Source: Oscillospiraceae bacterium
GTDB lineage: Bacteria; Bacillota; Clostridia; Oscillospirales; Ruminococcaceae
NCBI GenBank assembly: GCA_016295145.1
Contig: JAEDLR010000032.1
Span: 1-22,892, forward strand
DNA: 22,892 nucleotides
Direction of reading: 5' to 3'
Shown here: positions 1-7,638 of the stretch, in pieces
How the letters are laid out: every line of letters starts with the position of its first letter
How positions within the stretch are numbered: the stretch's first letter is position 1
Translations under genes and position numbers: made by a program
Notes under the pieces: generated by a model
Database searches by the model: none
What the model was told of the DNA's origin: nothing
What the model saw: only the letters and a program-made list of their open reading frames with translations

Positions 1-672
1 GGAGATACAGTGTTGCTGTTTATCAATGACAAAGCAGTGACCGCTGAGGCGCTCTGCTACGGGCTGATTGCCGGTCTGATGCTTGCAGCGGCGCTGCTCT
101 GGTTTGCTTTTTTTTCATGGCATATGACCTCAGAACGCATTTTCTGTCTGCTTGGAAGCATTTCGCCGCGGCTGGCACTGGTTTTTTCCATGGGGCTGCG
201 GCAATCGGCAAGGCTCTCGCAGATCATGGGGCAGATACGGGAGGCAAGACGCGCGGCAGGTCTGGCAAGAGAGGACAACCTCATTGATCGCATAACAGAG
301 AATCTGCATATTTTTTCTGCGACAGTTTCATGGGCGATTGAAAACGGCATTATCACTGCGGATAGCATGGCGGCACGCTGCTACGGTACGGGCAAACGCA
401 CGCAGCTTGCAGAGTATCGGTTTCGGTGTCGCGATGGGCTGCATCTGGGGGTAATTCTGCTGCTGATATCGTTGATTTTGTTCGCATGGGGCAATGGTGC
501 TCTGAGCGTGCAGTTTTATCCGCGGTGGCATATGCCCCCTGCCAATGTGCGCAGTATCGCGGCATATTTTGCCTATGGGCTGCTGTGCCTGTATCCTGCG
601 GTAGCTGAGATCATGGAGGTGTACCGATGGCGACACTGGCGTTGCGCGATGTGTGTTTTTCGTATCCGCTGA
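1..672 (+). CDS. EcfT-type transmembrane subunit of an ECF vitamin transporter, 5' end outside window
   Basis: This is the scaffold subunit of an energy-coupling factor importer; it joins the ATPase pair to the substrate-binding S component in the membrane. The frame is open from base 1. A GTG at 10 lies 5 nt after GGAG, but the protein from there is only 220 aa against about 260 for the family, and its first residues align with the middle of EcfT, so two or three N-terminal membrane helices are probably upstream. Visible are a hydrophobic helix (about residues 16-36 counted from base 10), the amphipathic coupling region with two degenerate Ala-Arg-Gly-like motifs (ARRAAG near 79 and AARCYG near 120), and two C-terminal hydrophobic segments. 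The end overlaps the ATPase gene by 46 nt, so they are co-transcribed. Family assignment rests on the two motifs and the neighbours. Confidence 0.85.
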   Translation, partial: GDTVLLFINDKAVTAEALCYGLIAGLMLAAALLWFAFFSWHMTSERIFCLLGSISPRLALVFSMGLRQSARLSQIMGQIREARRAAGLAREDNLIDRITENLHIFSATVSWAIENGIITADSMAARCYGTGKRTQLAEYRFRCRDGLHLGVILLLISLILFAWGNGALSVQFYPRWHMPPANVRSIAAYFAYGLLCLYPAVAEIMEVYRWRHWRCAMCVFRIR

Positions 673-2249
673 TGGATACACCGGCACTGCAAAACATTTC
701 GTTTGCAGTGGAGGAGGGCGCATTTCTGACGGTCTGCGGCGAAACGGGCTGCGGCAAGACTACCCTGCTGCGGCTTCTGAAGCCCCAACTGACGCCGAAG
801 GGTACACGGTGTGGAGAGATTCTGCTCGACGATACGCCCATTGGGGAGATTTCGCCTGAAACGGTGGGGTTTGTATCGCAGCACCCCGAAGAACAAATCG
901 TCACTGACCGCGTTTGGCATGAACTGGCATTCGGGTTGGAGAATTTAGGTACCCCCCCTGAGACAATCCGTATCCGCGTGGCAGAGATGGCATCGTACTT
1001 TGGCATGACCGACTGGTACGAGCGCGACACGGCAGCGCTTTCAGGTGGGCAAAAGCAACTGCTCCATCTTGCCTCAGTGATGGTGATGCAGCCAAAAGTG
1101 TTGATTCTGGACGAGCCGACTGCGCAGCTTGACCCCATTGCCGCTGCCGATTTTATGGCGACCCTCAAACGGCTGCATCGGGATTTTTCGCTGACGATTG
1201 TGCTGACAGAGCACCGTCTGGAAGAAGCGATTGCTGCATCTACCGCCATGCTTTTAATGGAAAACGGCAGCATCGCCGCCTTTGGTACGCCCCGTGGGGT
1301 GCTATCCGCATTGGATGCCCGTCATCCAATGGTCAATGCCATGCCAGCGGCAGTGCGGTTATATCACAGGCTGCCGAAAATGCAGGCGCAAACGCCTCTG
1401 ACCGTAGCAGAGGGCAAGGCATATCTGCAAAGAAACTTTACACTGCGTGATGGACATCTTCCCTTGCAAAAATCCTTTGGCGATGTGGTACTCTCGCTGA
1501 AAGATGTCTGTTTCCGCTACGAGCGCAGGCAAAATGATATCTTGCACGAATGTGATCTCACACTGCACCGCGGTCAGTGGCTTTGTCTGCTGGGTGATAA
1601 CGGCGCAGGAAAATCCACACTGCTGAAAAATGCTGCCGGTCTGTTGCGACCCTATCGGGGAAAAATTGAGGTACTGCAAAAGCCGATCGGCAAATATCAG
1701 GGCGGCGATTTGTATTATAACTGCCTTGCCATGCTGCCCCAGAATGTGCAGACCCTCTTTGCGCGGAATACCGTTGCCGAGGAGCTTGCCGAAACGCAAA
1801 GCGTTCCCGACGGATTGCCTTTTGATCTGACACCGTTTTTGCAGCGGCACCCCTACGATCTCAGCGGCGGACAGCAGCAGTTGGTGGCACTTGCCAAGAT
1901 TCTTGGGCAGCGACCGCAAATCCTGTTGCTGGATGAACCCACCAAGGGTCTGGATGCTGCTGCCAAAGCAAAATTGGGGGCGATTCTGCGTGGGCTGTGC
2001 GACCGTGGCATTGCCATACTGACAGTGACCCATGATGTGGAGTTTGCTGCTCTGTTTGCGGATGTCTGCGGCTTGCTGTTTCGCGGTGCAGTCATCGGGG
2101 TACAATCACCGATCAGCTTTTTCTCGCAGAATTACTTTTACACCACCGCTGCCAGGCGCATCAGCAAGGGGCTGTGCGAAAATGCGGTTACCGTTGACGG
2201 GTTGTGCAATTGCTGCACGGCAAAGCAGAAAGGCGGTGCAGCGGAATGA
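627..2249 (+). CDS. ECF transporter ATPase with two fused ABC domains
   Basis: This cytoplasmic ATPase energises the ECF importer; the usual EcfA1/EcfA2 pair is fused into one 540-aa chain. Domain 1 has Walker A GETGCGKT (38-45), a Q-loop at FVSQ (82-85), signature LSGGQ (138-142), Walker B with DEPT (162-165) and H-loop His195. Domain 2 has Walker A GDNGAGKS (323-330), signature LSGGQ (412-416), Walker B LLLDEPT (433-439) and H-loop His469. All catalytic motifs are intact in both halves, so both sites could hydrolyse ATP. The start is ATG 627, with GGAGG at 614-618 inside the end of ecfT; a later start would cut the first beta strand. The tail (about 500-540) is Cys-containing and unrecognised. 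The stop TGA overlaps the ATG of the next gene (ATGA), which suggests translational coupling. Confidence 0.93.
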   Translation: MATLALRDVCFSYPLMDTPALQNISFAVEEGAFLTVCGETGCGKTTLLRLLKPQLTPKGTRCGEILLDDTPIGEISPETVGFVSQHPEEQIVTDRVWHELAFGLENLGTPPETIRIRVAEMASYFGMTDWYERDTAALSGGQKQLLHLASVMVMQPKVLILDEPTAQLDPIAAADFMATLKRLHRDFSLTIVLTEHRLEEAIAASTAMLLMENGSIAAFGTPRGVLSALDARHPMVNAMPAAVRLYHRLPKMQAQTPLTVAEGKAYLQRNFTLRDGHLPLQKSFGDVVLSLKDVCFRYERRQNDILHECDLTLHRGQWLCLLGDNGAGKSTLLKNAAGLLRPYRGKIEVLQKPIGKYQGGDLYYNCLAMLPQNVQTLFARNTVAEELAETQSVPDGLPFDLTPFLQRHPYDLSGGQQQLVALAKILGQRPQILLLDEPTKGLDAAAKAKLGAILRGLCDRGIAILTVTHDVEFAALFADVCGLLFRGAVIGVQSPISFFSQNYFYTTAARRISKGLCENAVTVDGLCNCCTAKQKGGAAE

Positions 2250-2914
2250 AACGCTTACGGGCGGCTTTGTGCTATCTGCTGCCGCTGCTTGTGATTCCCA
2301 TTGCCGTAGGAGTATCCTTGCAGTTGCCCACCAAATATACCGCGCTGATGATCTTCATCGTGGCGGCACTGACCCTTCTGTTGTTTGTATGTGGCATCGA
2401 GCAAAAGGAGATCGGCACGCGCAGACTGGTGCTTTCGGTGATTTTCATGGCATTGGCGGTACTTGGCAGAATGCTGCCCATGGTCAAGCCGGTCACTGCC
2501 ATTATCATTCTCGGAGCACTGTATCTCGGCAAAGAATCCGGTTTTCTCATCGGAGCAGGCACGGCACTGCTCTCCAATGTATTCTTCGGTCAAGGGCCTT
2601 GGACGGTCTTTCAGATGCTGGCATGGGGCTGCATCGGTTGGGGGGCAGGGGCAATGCATCAGGCACTGCGGCGACATAAAGTGCTGCTGCTGATTTACGG
2701 CTGCATGACGGGGATTGCGTACTCCATGCTCATGGATATCTGGACAGTGGTATGGCACTACGAGGCGTTTTCCCTTGATATGTACCGCGTGACCTTGCTT
2801 GCCGCACTGCCCTACACCGTGCTGTATGCCTTCAGCAATGTACTGTTTTTATGGCTGATGCACAAGCCTGTGGACGAGAAACTCTCGCGCATTGAGATCA
2901 AATACGGCTTATGA
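2246..2914 (+). CDS. ECF transporter S component, possibly cobalamin-type
   Basis: This 222-aa integral membrane protein should be the substrate-binding component of the transporter encoded by the two preceding genes. It has about six hydrophobic segments. A conserved-looking core (about 80-140 from this start) includes GRMLPMVKP, a Gly-rich helix, SNVFFGQGPW and a following AWGCIGWGAG. That FFGQGPW pattern is familiar from S components of the PF12822-like group found beside transcobalamin-like (DUF4430) proteins in Clostridia, so cobalamin or a related corrinoid is a reasonable guess. Nothing in this window proves the substrate. The ATG at 2246 was chosen because it overlaps the upstream stop as ATGA and begins the first hydrophobic helix. 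Because S, T and A genes sit together, this looks like a dedicated (group I) module. A terminator follows directly. Confidence 0.8.
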   Translation: MKRLRAALCYLLPLLVIPIAVGVSLQLPTKYTALMIFIVAALTLLLFVCGIEQKEIGTRRLVLSVIFMALAVLGRMLPMVKPVTAIIILGALYLGKESGFLIGAGTALLSNVFFGQGPWTVFQMLAWGCIGWGAGAMHQALRRHKVLLLIYGCMTGIAYSMLMDIWTVVWHYEAFSLDMYRVTLLAALPYTVLYAFSNVLFLWLMHKPVDEKLSRIEIKYGL

Positions 2915-2931
2915 GCGCCCGAATGTGCATA

Positions 2932-2970
2932 AAAACGCCTCACGGTTCCTTAACAACCGTGAGGCGTTTT
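2932..2970 (+). terminator. Rho-independent terminator of the ECF operon
   Basis: A perfect 16-bp inverted repeat (arms 2932-2947 and 2955-2970) with a 7-nt loop (CCTTAAC) ends in TTTT, 17 nt after the S-component stop. The left arm begins with a run of A, so the hairpin also has a T-run when read on the minus strand and may act in both directions, protecting the convergent hydrogenase operon. Confidence 0.93.
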
Positions 2971-3009
2971 GTTATATCATGGTGATGCAGTGGATATCTA
3001 ACGCGAAAA

Positions 3010-3045
3010 GCAAACCCGAGGGACGGTGCAGTCCTTCGGGTTTGC
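3010..3045 (-). terminator. Rho-independent terminator of the hydrogenase operon
   Basis: Arms 3010-3024 and 3031-3045 form a 15-bp stem with one imperfect pair (A.C in the minus-strand RNA, G.U in the plus-strand RNA) and a 6-nt loop. Read on the minus strand it is followed by TTTT. It lies about 30 bp beyond the hydA stop. On the plus strand a T6 tract lies 4 nt downstream, so it may also catch read-through from the ECF operon. Confidence 0.85.
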
Positions 3046-3076
3046 AATGTTTTTTACGGTAATATCCCTTGAAAAA

Positions 3077-4837
3077 TCAGAAATTGACCTTTCTTGCTAC
3101 ATAACTGGTATGCAGGATCTCATGTGCCTTGTGGCTGCCGGGCTTGCCAAGATACTCGGAATACAGTGCCTGAATAGCAGGGTTGTCCTGAGATTTGCGC
3201 AGTTCCATTGCGGCATCCTGATCATACAGAGCCTTTGCACGCAGGGCACGCAGATCGTTGAAGTTACGGACACTGCCGGGCTGGATGGGCTGACCGCCGC
3301 CGTTGACACAGCCGCCGGGGCAAGCCATGACCTCAACGAAGGTGTAGTCTGCCTCACCGTTGCGGATCTTGTCCATAACGATACGGGCATTTGCCAGACC
3401 GCTGACAACAGCAACCTTGACTTCCAGATCACCAACCTTGTAGGTGGCTTCCTTGATGCCCTCGGTACCGCGGACTTCCTTGAAGTCGATCGCCTCGGCA
3501 CCCAACTTATCGCCGGTGATCTCCTCAACGGCATAACGCAGCGCAGCTTCCATCACACCGCCGGTTGCGCCAAAGATCAGGCCGGCACCGGTGAAGATAC
3601 CCAGCGGATCATCGGCCTTCTCATCGGGCAGCGCGGTAAACTGCAATCCTGCGCGCTCAATCATACGAGCAAGCTCACGGGTGGTCAGTGCGTAGTCGAT
3701 ATCCGGATAACCGGATGCGGACTGATTTTCACGGCTACTCTCAAACTTCTTGGCGGTACAAGGCATGATGCTCACGCAAACGATGTCCTTAGGATCCCAG
3801 CCCATTTTCTCTGCAAAGTAGGTCTTGGTAACCGCACCGAACATCTGCTGGGGGCTCTTGCAGGAGGAGAGGTGGGGGATCAGATCGGGATAGTAGTGCT
3901 CGCAGAACTTGATCCAGCCGGGAGAGCAGGAGGTAATCATCGGCAGCACGCCCTGATTGGTCACGCGCTCGATAAGCTCGGTGCCTTCCTCAACAATGGT
4001 CAAGTCAGCGGAAAAATTGGTATCAAATACGAAGTCGAAGCCCAGTCTGCGCAGTGCAGCAATCATCTTACCCTCAACATTGGTGCCGATGGGCATACCG
4101 AATGCCTCACCCAAAGCAGCACGGACGGAAGGTGCGGTGTTCACAATGACCTTCTTGTTGGGGTCAGCGATGGCCGCGAATACTTCCTTGGTGAAGTCCT
4201 TCTCGGAAAGGGCGCCGGTGGGACATACGGCGATACACTGACCGCAGCTTACGCAGGCAGTGGTGCCCAGACCCTTTTCAAATGCACAACCGATGTGGGT
4301 GCTGATACCGCGGTCATTGGCACCAATGACGCCGATACCCTGTGTCTTTTCGCAGACAGCGACGCAGCGGCGGCACAGCACGCACTTGTTATTATCGCGG
4401 TACATATGCGCAGCGGTCGTATCAATGGGATACTCGATGCGCTCGCCGTCATAACGGCTTGCGTCCTCAACGCCCAGATCCTTTGCCAGCTTTTGCAGCT
4501 CGCAGTTGTTGCTGCGCACGCAGGAGAGGCACTTTCTGTCGTGGTTGGAGAGGATCAATTCCAGTGTCTTTTTACGGGAATCCAGCACCTTGGGGCTGTT
4601 GGTACGGATCTCCATACCCTCGGTGCAGGGATATACGCAGGCTGCAACGCAGCGGAAGCCTCTGCCTTCGTTTGCCTCAACGATACACATACGGCAAGCA
4701 CCGATCTCGTTGATATCCTTCATATAGCAGAGGGTGGGAATGGTCACATTTGCCTGATGTGCAGCCTCCAGAATGGTGCTGCCCTTGGCAACCTGAATTG
4801 CCTGACCATTGATTGTTATATTCAGCATTTCGCTCAT
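3077..4837 (-). CDS. hydA: [FeFe] hydrogenase catalytic subunit (HydA/HndD type)
   Basis: This is the catalytic subunit of a trimeric, probably electron-bifurcating hydrogenase that makes H2 with electrons from NADH and reduced ferredoxin. The domain order is a 2Fe-2S fold (Cys37, 48, 51, 63), a His-ligated 4Fe-4S site (His99, Cys103, 106, 112), a two-cluster ferredoxin domain (Cys152, 155, 158, 162 and 195, 198, 201, 205) and the H-cluster domain (Cys304, 360, 506, 510). The H-cluster motifs read TSCSPGW, MPCTAKK and ACPGGCVNGGGQP. The first differs from the textbook TSCCPGW: the position of the proton-relay cysteine is serine. At 586 aa the length is normal, and the C-terminal small-subunit-like tail is present. 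An AGGAGG site precedes ATG 4837, and the gene starts 14 nt after hydB, so they share an operon. The enzyme is expected to be cytoplasmic, as there is no signal peptide. Confidence 0.95.
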   Translation of the reverse strand: MSEMLNITINGQAIQVAKGSTILEAAHQANVTIPTLCYMKDINEIGACRMCIVEANEGRGFRCVAACVYPCTEGMEIRTNSPKVLDSRKKTLELILSNHDRKCLSCVRSNNCELQKLAKDLGVEDASRYDGERIEYPIDTTAAHMYRDNNKCVLCRRCVAVCEKTQGIGVIGANDRGISTHIGCAFEKGLGTTACVSCGQCIAVCPTGALSEKDFTKEVFAAIADPNKKVIVNTAPSVRAALGEAFGMPIGTNVEGKMIAALRRLGFDFVFDTNFSADLTIVEEGTELIERVTNQGVLPMITSCSPGWIKFCEHYYPDLIPHLSSCKSPQQMFGAVTKTYFAEKMGWDPKDIVCVSIMPCTAKKFESSRENQSASGYPDIDYALTTRELARMIERAGLQFTALPDEKADDPLGIFTGAGLIFGATGGVMEAALRYAVEEITGDKLGAEAIDFKEVRGTEGIKEATYKVGDLEVKVAVVSGLANARIVMDKIRNGEADYTFVEVMACPGGCVNGGGQPIQPGSVRNFNDLRALRAKALYDQDAAMELRKSQDNPAIQALYSEYLGKPGSHKAHEILHTSYVARKVNF

Positions 4838-4851
4838 GCCGAGAAGCCTCC

Positions 4852-6729
4852 TTACTTTTTGATGATTGCGCCGAACTTACAGGTATCGATACAAGCACCG
4901 CACTTGATGCACTTTGCAGGATCGATGGTGTGGGGCTGCTTCACGGTGCCGGAGATCGCACTAGCGGGGCACTTTCTTGCACAAGCGGTACAGCCCTTGC
5001 ACTTATCTTCAAGAATGGTGTACTGTAACAGATCTTTACAAACACCTGCGGGGCAACGCTTTTCAACAACATGAGCAATATACTCATCACGGAAGAAACG
5101 CAGCGTAGAAAGGACGGGGTTGGGAGCAGTCTGACCCAGACCGCACAGGGAATTTGCCTTAACATGATTGCACAGCTCTTCGAGCTTGTCGATATCCTCA
5201 AGGGTGCCCTGACCCTTGGTGATCTTATCCAGGATCTCGTACATTCTCTTGGTACCGATGCGACAGGGTGAGCACTTACCGCAGGACTCGTCCATGGTGA
5301 ACTCCAGGAAGAACTTTGCGATATCGACCATGCAGTTATCCTCGTCCATAACGATCAGACCGCCGGAACCGATCATGCAGCCGATCTTTGCGAGGCTGTC
5401 ATAGTCAACATTGACATCGTAATGCTCGGCAGGGATGCAGCCGCCGGAAGGGCCGCCCGCCTGTGCTGCCTTAAACTTCTTGCCATTGGGGATGCCGCCG
5501 CCGATCTCCTCAATGATCTCACGGAGGGTAGTACCCATGGGCACTTCCACCAGACCAGTGTTGGTGACCTTACCGCCCAGCGCGAACACCTTGGTGCCCT
5601 TGGAGTTATCCTTACCCATTGCGGCATACCACTCTGCACCGTTGACGATGATCTGTGGAATGTTTGCATAGGTCTCCACATTATTGAGGATAGTGGGCTT
5701 CTGGTACAGACCCTTCTCGGCAGGGAAAGGCGGACGGGGACGGGGCTCACCGCGGTTACCCTCGATAGAGGTCATCAGTGCGGTTTCCTCGCCGCAGACA
5801 AACGCACCTGCGCCCAGACGCAGATCCATATCAAAGCTGAAGTCGGAGTCGAAGATGTTCTTGCCCAGCAGGCCGTTTTCCCGTGCTTGGTCAATGGCAA
5901 CGCGCAGACGCTGCACAGCGATGGGATACTCTGCACGGACATACACATAGCCCTGGCTTGCGCCGATGGCAAAAGCAGCAATTGCCATTGCCTCAATCAG
6001 AACATGGGGGTCGCCCTCCAGGATGGAACGATCCATAAATGCGCCGGGGTCGCCCTCGTCGGCATTGCAGCATACATACTTGATATCGGCATCGGGCACG
6101 AGATTTCTGGCAAGCTTCCACTTCATACCGGTGGGGAAACCGCCGCCGCCTCTGCCGCGCAAGCCACTGTCCAGAACGGTCTGGATGACCTCCTCGGGGG
6201 TCATGGAAGAAACGACCTTTGCCAGAGCCTCATAACCGCCTCTGCCGATGTACTCCTCGATGCACTCGGGGTTGATGACGCCGCAGTTACGCAGTGCAAC
6301 ACGGTGCTGCTTTGCGTAGAAATTGGTCTCATCCAGTGCTTTGATATGGTCGCCGTGCAGGGTTTCCTCATACAGGAATTCCTTTACGGGGTTGCCGTTC
6401 TTCAGATGCTCCTCAACGATTTTAGCGATTTCCTCGACCTTCACCATGGAATAGAAGGAGCCTTCGGGGTAAACGATCATGATCGGGCCTTTTGCGCACA
6501 GACCGAAGCAACCGGTCTTTACGATCTGCACCTTATCGGTAAGATCGAAGGCAGCAAGTTGCTTTTCCAGCTCGGCAATGATCTTCATGGAGCCGGAAGA
6601 AGTACAACCGGTACCGCCGCAGACCAGTACGTGTCTTTCATATCGGGACGAGGCGCCGCCATGGGTTCTCAGAGCAACTTCCTTTTCAGCACGCTCTCTG
6701 ATCGCCTTGAGTTCCTCATAAGTCTTCAT
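4852..6729 (-). CDS. hydB: Hydrogenase NADH-binding flavoprotein subunit (NuoF-like HydB)
   Basis: This subunit binds FMN and NAD(H) and passes electrons within the HydABC complex. An N-terminal thioredoxin-like 2Fe-2S domain carries Cys37, 42, 74 and 78. The NuoF core follows, with the Gly-rich nucleotide site GRGGGGFPTG (192-201), CNADEGDPGAF (221-231) and GAGAFVCGEETAL (306-318). The NuoF 4Fe-4S ligands are ESCGKCSPC (Cys483, 486, 489) and Cys529. The C-terminus has two ferredoxin clusters (Cys577, 580, 583, 587 and 607, 610, 613, 617), which distinguish HydB/HndC from respiratory NuoF. A CPAGVC pair (559/564) precedes them and resembles the metal site I recall from the Thermotoga complex. 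At 625 aa it is full length. AGGAGG precedes ATG 6729. It lies between hydC and hydA. A NADP-specific HndC is the main alternative. Confidence 0.95.
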   Translation of the reverse strand: MKTYEELKAIRERAEKEVALRTHGGASSRYERHVLVCGGTGCTSSGSMKIIAELEKQLAAFDLTDKVQIVKTGCFGLCAKGPIMIVYPEGSFYSMVKVEEIAKIVEEHLKNGNPVKEFLYEETLHGDHIKALDETNFYAKQHRVALRNCGVINPECIEEYIGRGGYEALAKVVSSMTPEEVIQTVLDSGLRGRGGGGFPTGMKWKLARNLVPDADIKYVCCNADEGDPGAFMDRSILEGDPHVLIEAMAIAAFAIGASQGYVYVRAEYPIAVQRLRVAIDQARENGLLGKNIFDSDFSFDMDLRLGAGAFVCGEETALMTSIEGNRGEPRPRPPFPAEKGLYQKPTILNNVETYANIPQIIVNGAEWYAAMGKDNSKGTKVFALGGKVTNTGLVEVPMGTTLREIIEEIGGGIPNGKKFKAAQAGGPSGGCIPAEHYDVNVDYDSLAKIGCMIGSGGLIVMDEDNCMVDIAKFFLEFTMDESCGKCSPCRIGTKRMYEILDKITKGQGTLEDIDKLEELCNHVKANSLCGLGQTAPNPVLSTLRFFRDEYIAHVVEKRCPAGVCKDLLQYTILEDKCKGCTACARKCPASAISGTVKQPHTIDPAKCIKCGACIDTCKFGAIIKK

Positions 6730-6780
6730 TGTATATCCTCCTAGATTGGATTGGTTTTACGCATTCTCAGCAAGCCTTGC

Positions 6781-7278
6781 TCAGTCAGCGTACTTTGCCA
6801 GAATGGAATCAATGTCATCTGCCGTCAGTCTGCCGTAAACATCATCGTTGACGGTAAGAACGGGAGCCAGACCGCAGGCACCGATGCAGCGGCAGTCATC
6901 CAGAGAGAACTTGCCGTCGGGGGTGATCTCGCCTACGCCGATGCCCAGACGCTCGGACAGACGCGTTACAAGATCCGCTGCGCCCTTGACATAGCAGGCA
7001 GTACCCAGACATACGGAAATGCGGTACCGACCCTTGGGTGCAAGGGTGAACTGTGCATAAAAAGTGGCTACGCCGTAGACCTTCTCCAGCGGAATGTTCA
7101 GGTGCTCGGCGATGATGGTCTGCACCTCGATGGGAAGATAGCCGTAGATCTCCTGTGCCTTCTGCATGATCGGCATCAGTGCGCCGGGATCACCCTTGGT
7201 GGCTTCGATCACGGCAACGAGCTCCTCCTCCTGCTGCTTGGTACCCTGGAACGGGAGTGTAGAGAATTTTTTGCTCAT
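6781..7278 (-). CDS. hydC: Hydrogenase 2Fe-2S subunit (NuoE-like HydC)
   Basis: This is the small thioredoxin-fold 2Fe-2S subunit that partners HydB in the trimeric hydrogenase. An N-terminal helical bundle (about 15-80) with the family's GVATFYAQF stretch (69-77) is followed by the cluster-binding domain, with ligands Cys90 and Cys95 (CLGTAC) and Cys131 and Cys135 (CIGAC). At 165 aa it has the normal NuoE size. It is the first gene of the operon. The start ATG 7278 has AAGGAGG about 11 nt upstream, and the leader back to the promoter at 7387-7415 is roughly 100 nt long and structured. Only 51 nt separate it from hydB. Assignment to a hydrogenase rather than complex I follows from hydA in the same operon. 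Confidence 0.95.
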   Translation of the reverse strand: MSKKFSTLPFQGTKQQEEELVAVIEATKGDPGALMPIMQKAQEIYGYLPIEVQTIIAEHLNIPLEKVYGVATFYAQFTLAPKGRYRISVCLGTACYVKGAADLVTRLSERLGIGVGEITPDGKFSLDDCRCIGACGLAPVLTVNDDVYGRLTADDIDSILAKYAD

Positions 7279-7313
7279 GAAACAGGTTTCCTCCTTGTAA
7301 GAATTGTTTCAGC

Positions 7314-7374
7314 AGGCGGCATAGAAAAAAGCATCGTCATTGCCGCCTTGAGGTCATTGATAAAATAACGATGC
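7314..7374 (-). promoter_or_regulatory. Structured leader of hydCBA: terminator-like hairpin with competing stem
   Basis: In the minus-strand RNA an 11-bp stem (7374-7364 with 7341-7331, one U.G pair) is followed immediately by U6 (7330-7325), the form of an intrinsic terminator. A second, GC-rich perfect 8-bp stem pairs 7348-7341 with 7321-7314. Its left arm sits in the loop of the first stem and its right arm lies beyond the U-tract, so the two cannot easily coexist. The arrangement suggests attenuation or a refolding leader; no known riboswitch was recognised. Confidence 0.5.
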
Positions 7375-7381
7375 CACGCTT

Positions 7382-7393
7382 GTACAATTGTAC
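7382..7393. repeat. 12-bp palindrome over the hydrogenase -10 box
   Basis: GTACAATTGTAC is a perfect palindrome that covers the whole -10 hexamer of the hydCBA promoter. A protein bound here would block transcription. It does not match the TTGTTAA-N4-TTAACAA form of Rex sites, and no specific regulator is proposed. Part of the symmetry comes from the -10 sequence itself. Confidence 0.4.
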
Positions 7394-7415
7394 CATATAA
7401 CCGCCGAAAAATCAA
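7387..7415 (-). promoter_or_regulatory. Promoter of the hydCBA operon
   Basis: On the minus strand, a -35 TTGATT (7415-7410), a 17-bp spacer and a -10 TACAAT (7392-7387) with an extended TGG element form a near-consensus sigma-A promoter. A start near 7380 would give a leader of about 100 nt. The -10 box lies inside the 12-bp palindrome GTACAATTGTAC (7382-7393), a possible operator. Confidence 0.85.
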
Positions 7416-7556
7416 GATAAAAATTGCACAACTTTTGCGTTATCTTTTCGTACCTTTCCACAAATCCGTCAAATGCCCCCGAATTCCTCAAAAACCGCCA
7501 ATAAATTCTGAAGCTTTATTCATAATTTTGTAAAATCTGCGATTCGTCAAAATCAC
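7416..7556. other. Non-coding spacer between hydrogenase promoter and desulfurase terminator
   Basis: The gene-free interval 7279-7638 (360 bp) contains the hyd leader and promoter at one end and the terminator of the desulfurase operon at the other. The middle part listed here is AT-rich with no convincing reading frame or RNA gene. The only structure seen is a short inverted repeat AATAAA/TTTATT near 7501-7525, too weak to interpret. Confidence 0.6.
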
Positions 7557-7559
7557 AAG

Positions 7560-7598
7560 AAAAAGGAAGGGAAGACCCTGGGGGGTTCTTCCCTTCCT
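7560..7598 (-). terminator. Rho-independent terminator of the DUF3343-desulfurase operon
   Basis: A perfect 12-bp stem (arms 7564-7575 and 7587-7598) with an 11-nt loop is followed on the minus strand by T5 and further T residues. It stands about 40 bp past the desulfurase stop. Confidence 0.88.
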
Positions 7599-7638
7599 GT
7601 GTGAACAAATCCAACGATTGACAGACAAAAAATATGCA

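Noticed and set aside
10..12. GTG at base 10 as the true start of the EcfT gene
   Set aside because: GGAG upstream makes it possible, but the protein would lack two or three expected helices; the frame is open to base 1, so an upstream start is more likely.
3026..5074. A 682-codon open frame on the plus strand across the hydrogenase genes
   Set aside because: It lies antisense to hydA and the end of hydB, which have complete domain motifs. Its translation has no recognisable domain; it is a by-product of codon bias.
5422..6744. A 440-codon plus-strand open frame opposite hydB
   Set aside because: Antisense shadow of hydB, with no ribosome site or recognisable protein.
7380..7440. A Rex repressor site at the hydrogenase promoter
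   Set aside because: TTGTACAATTGTACCA and TTGTGCAATTTTTATC each keep only one half of the Rex consensus, with wrong spacing.
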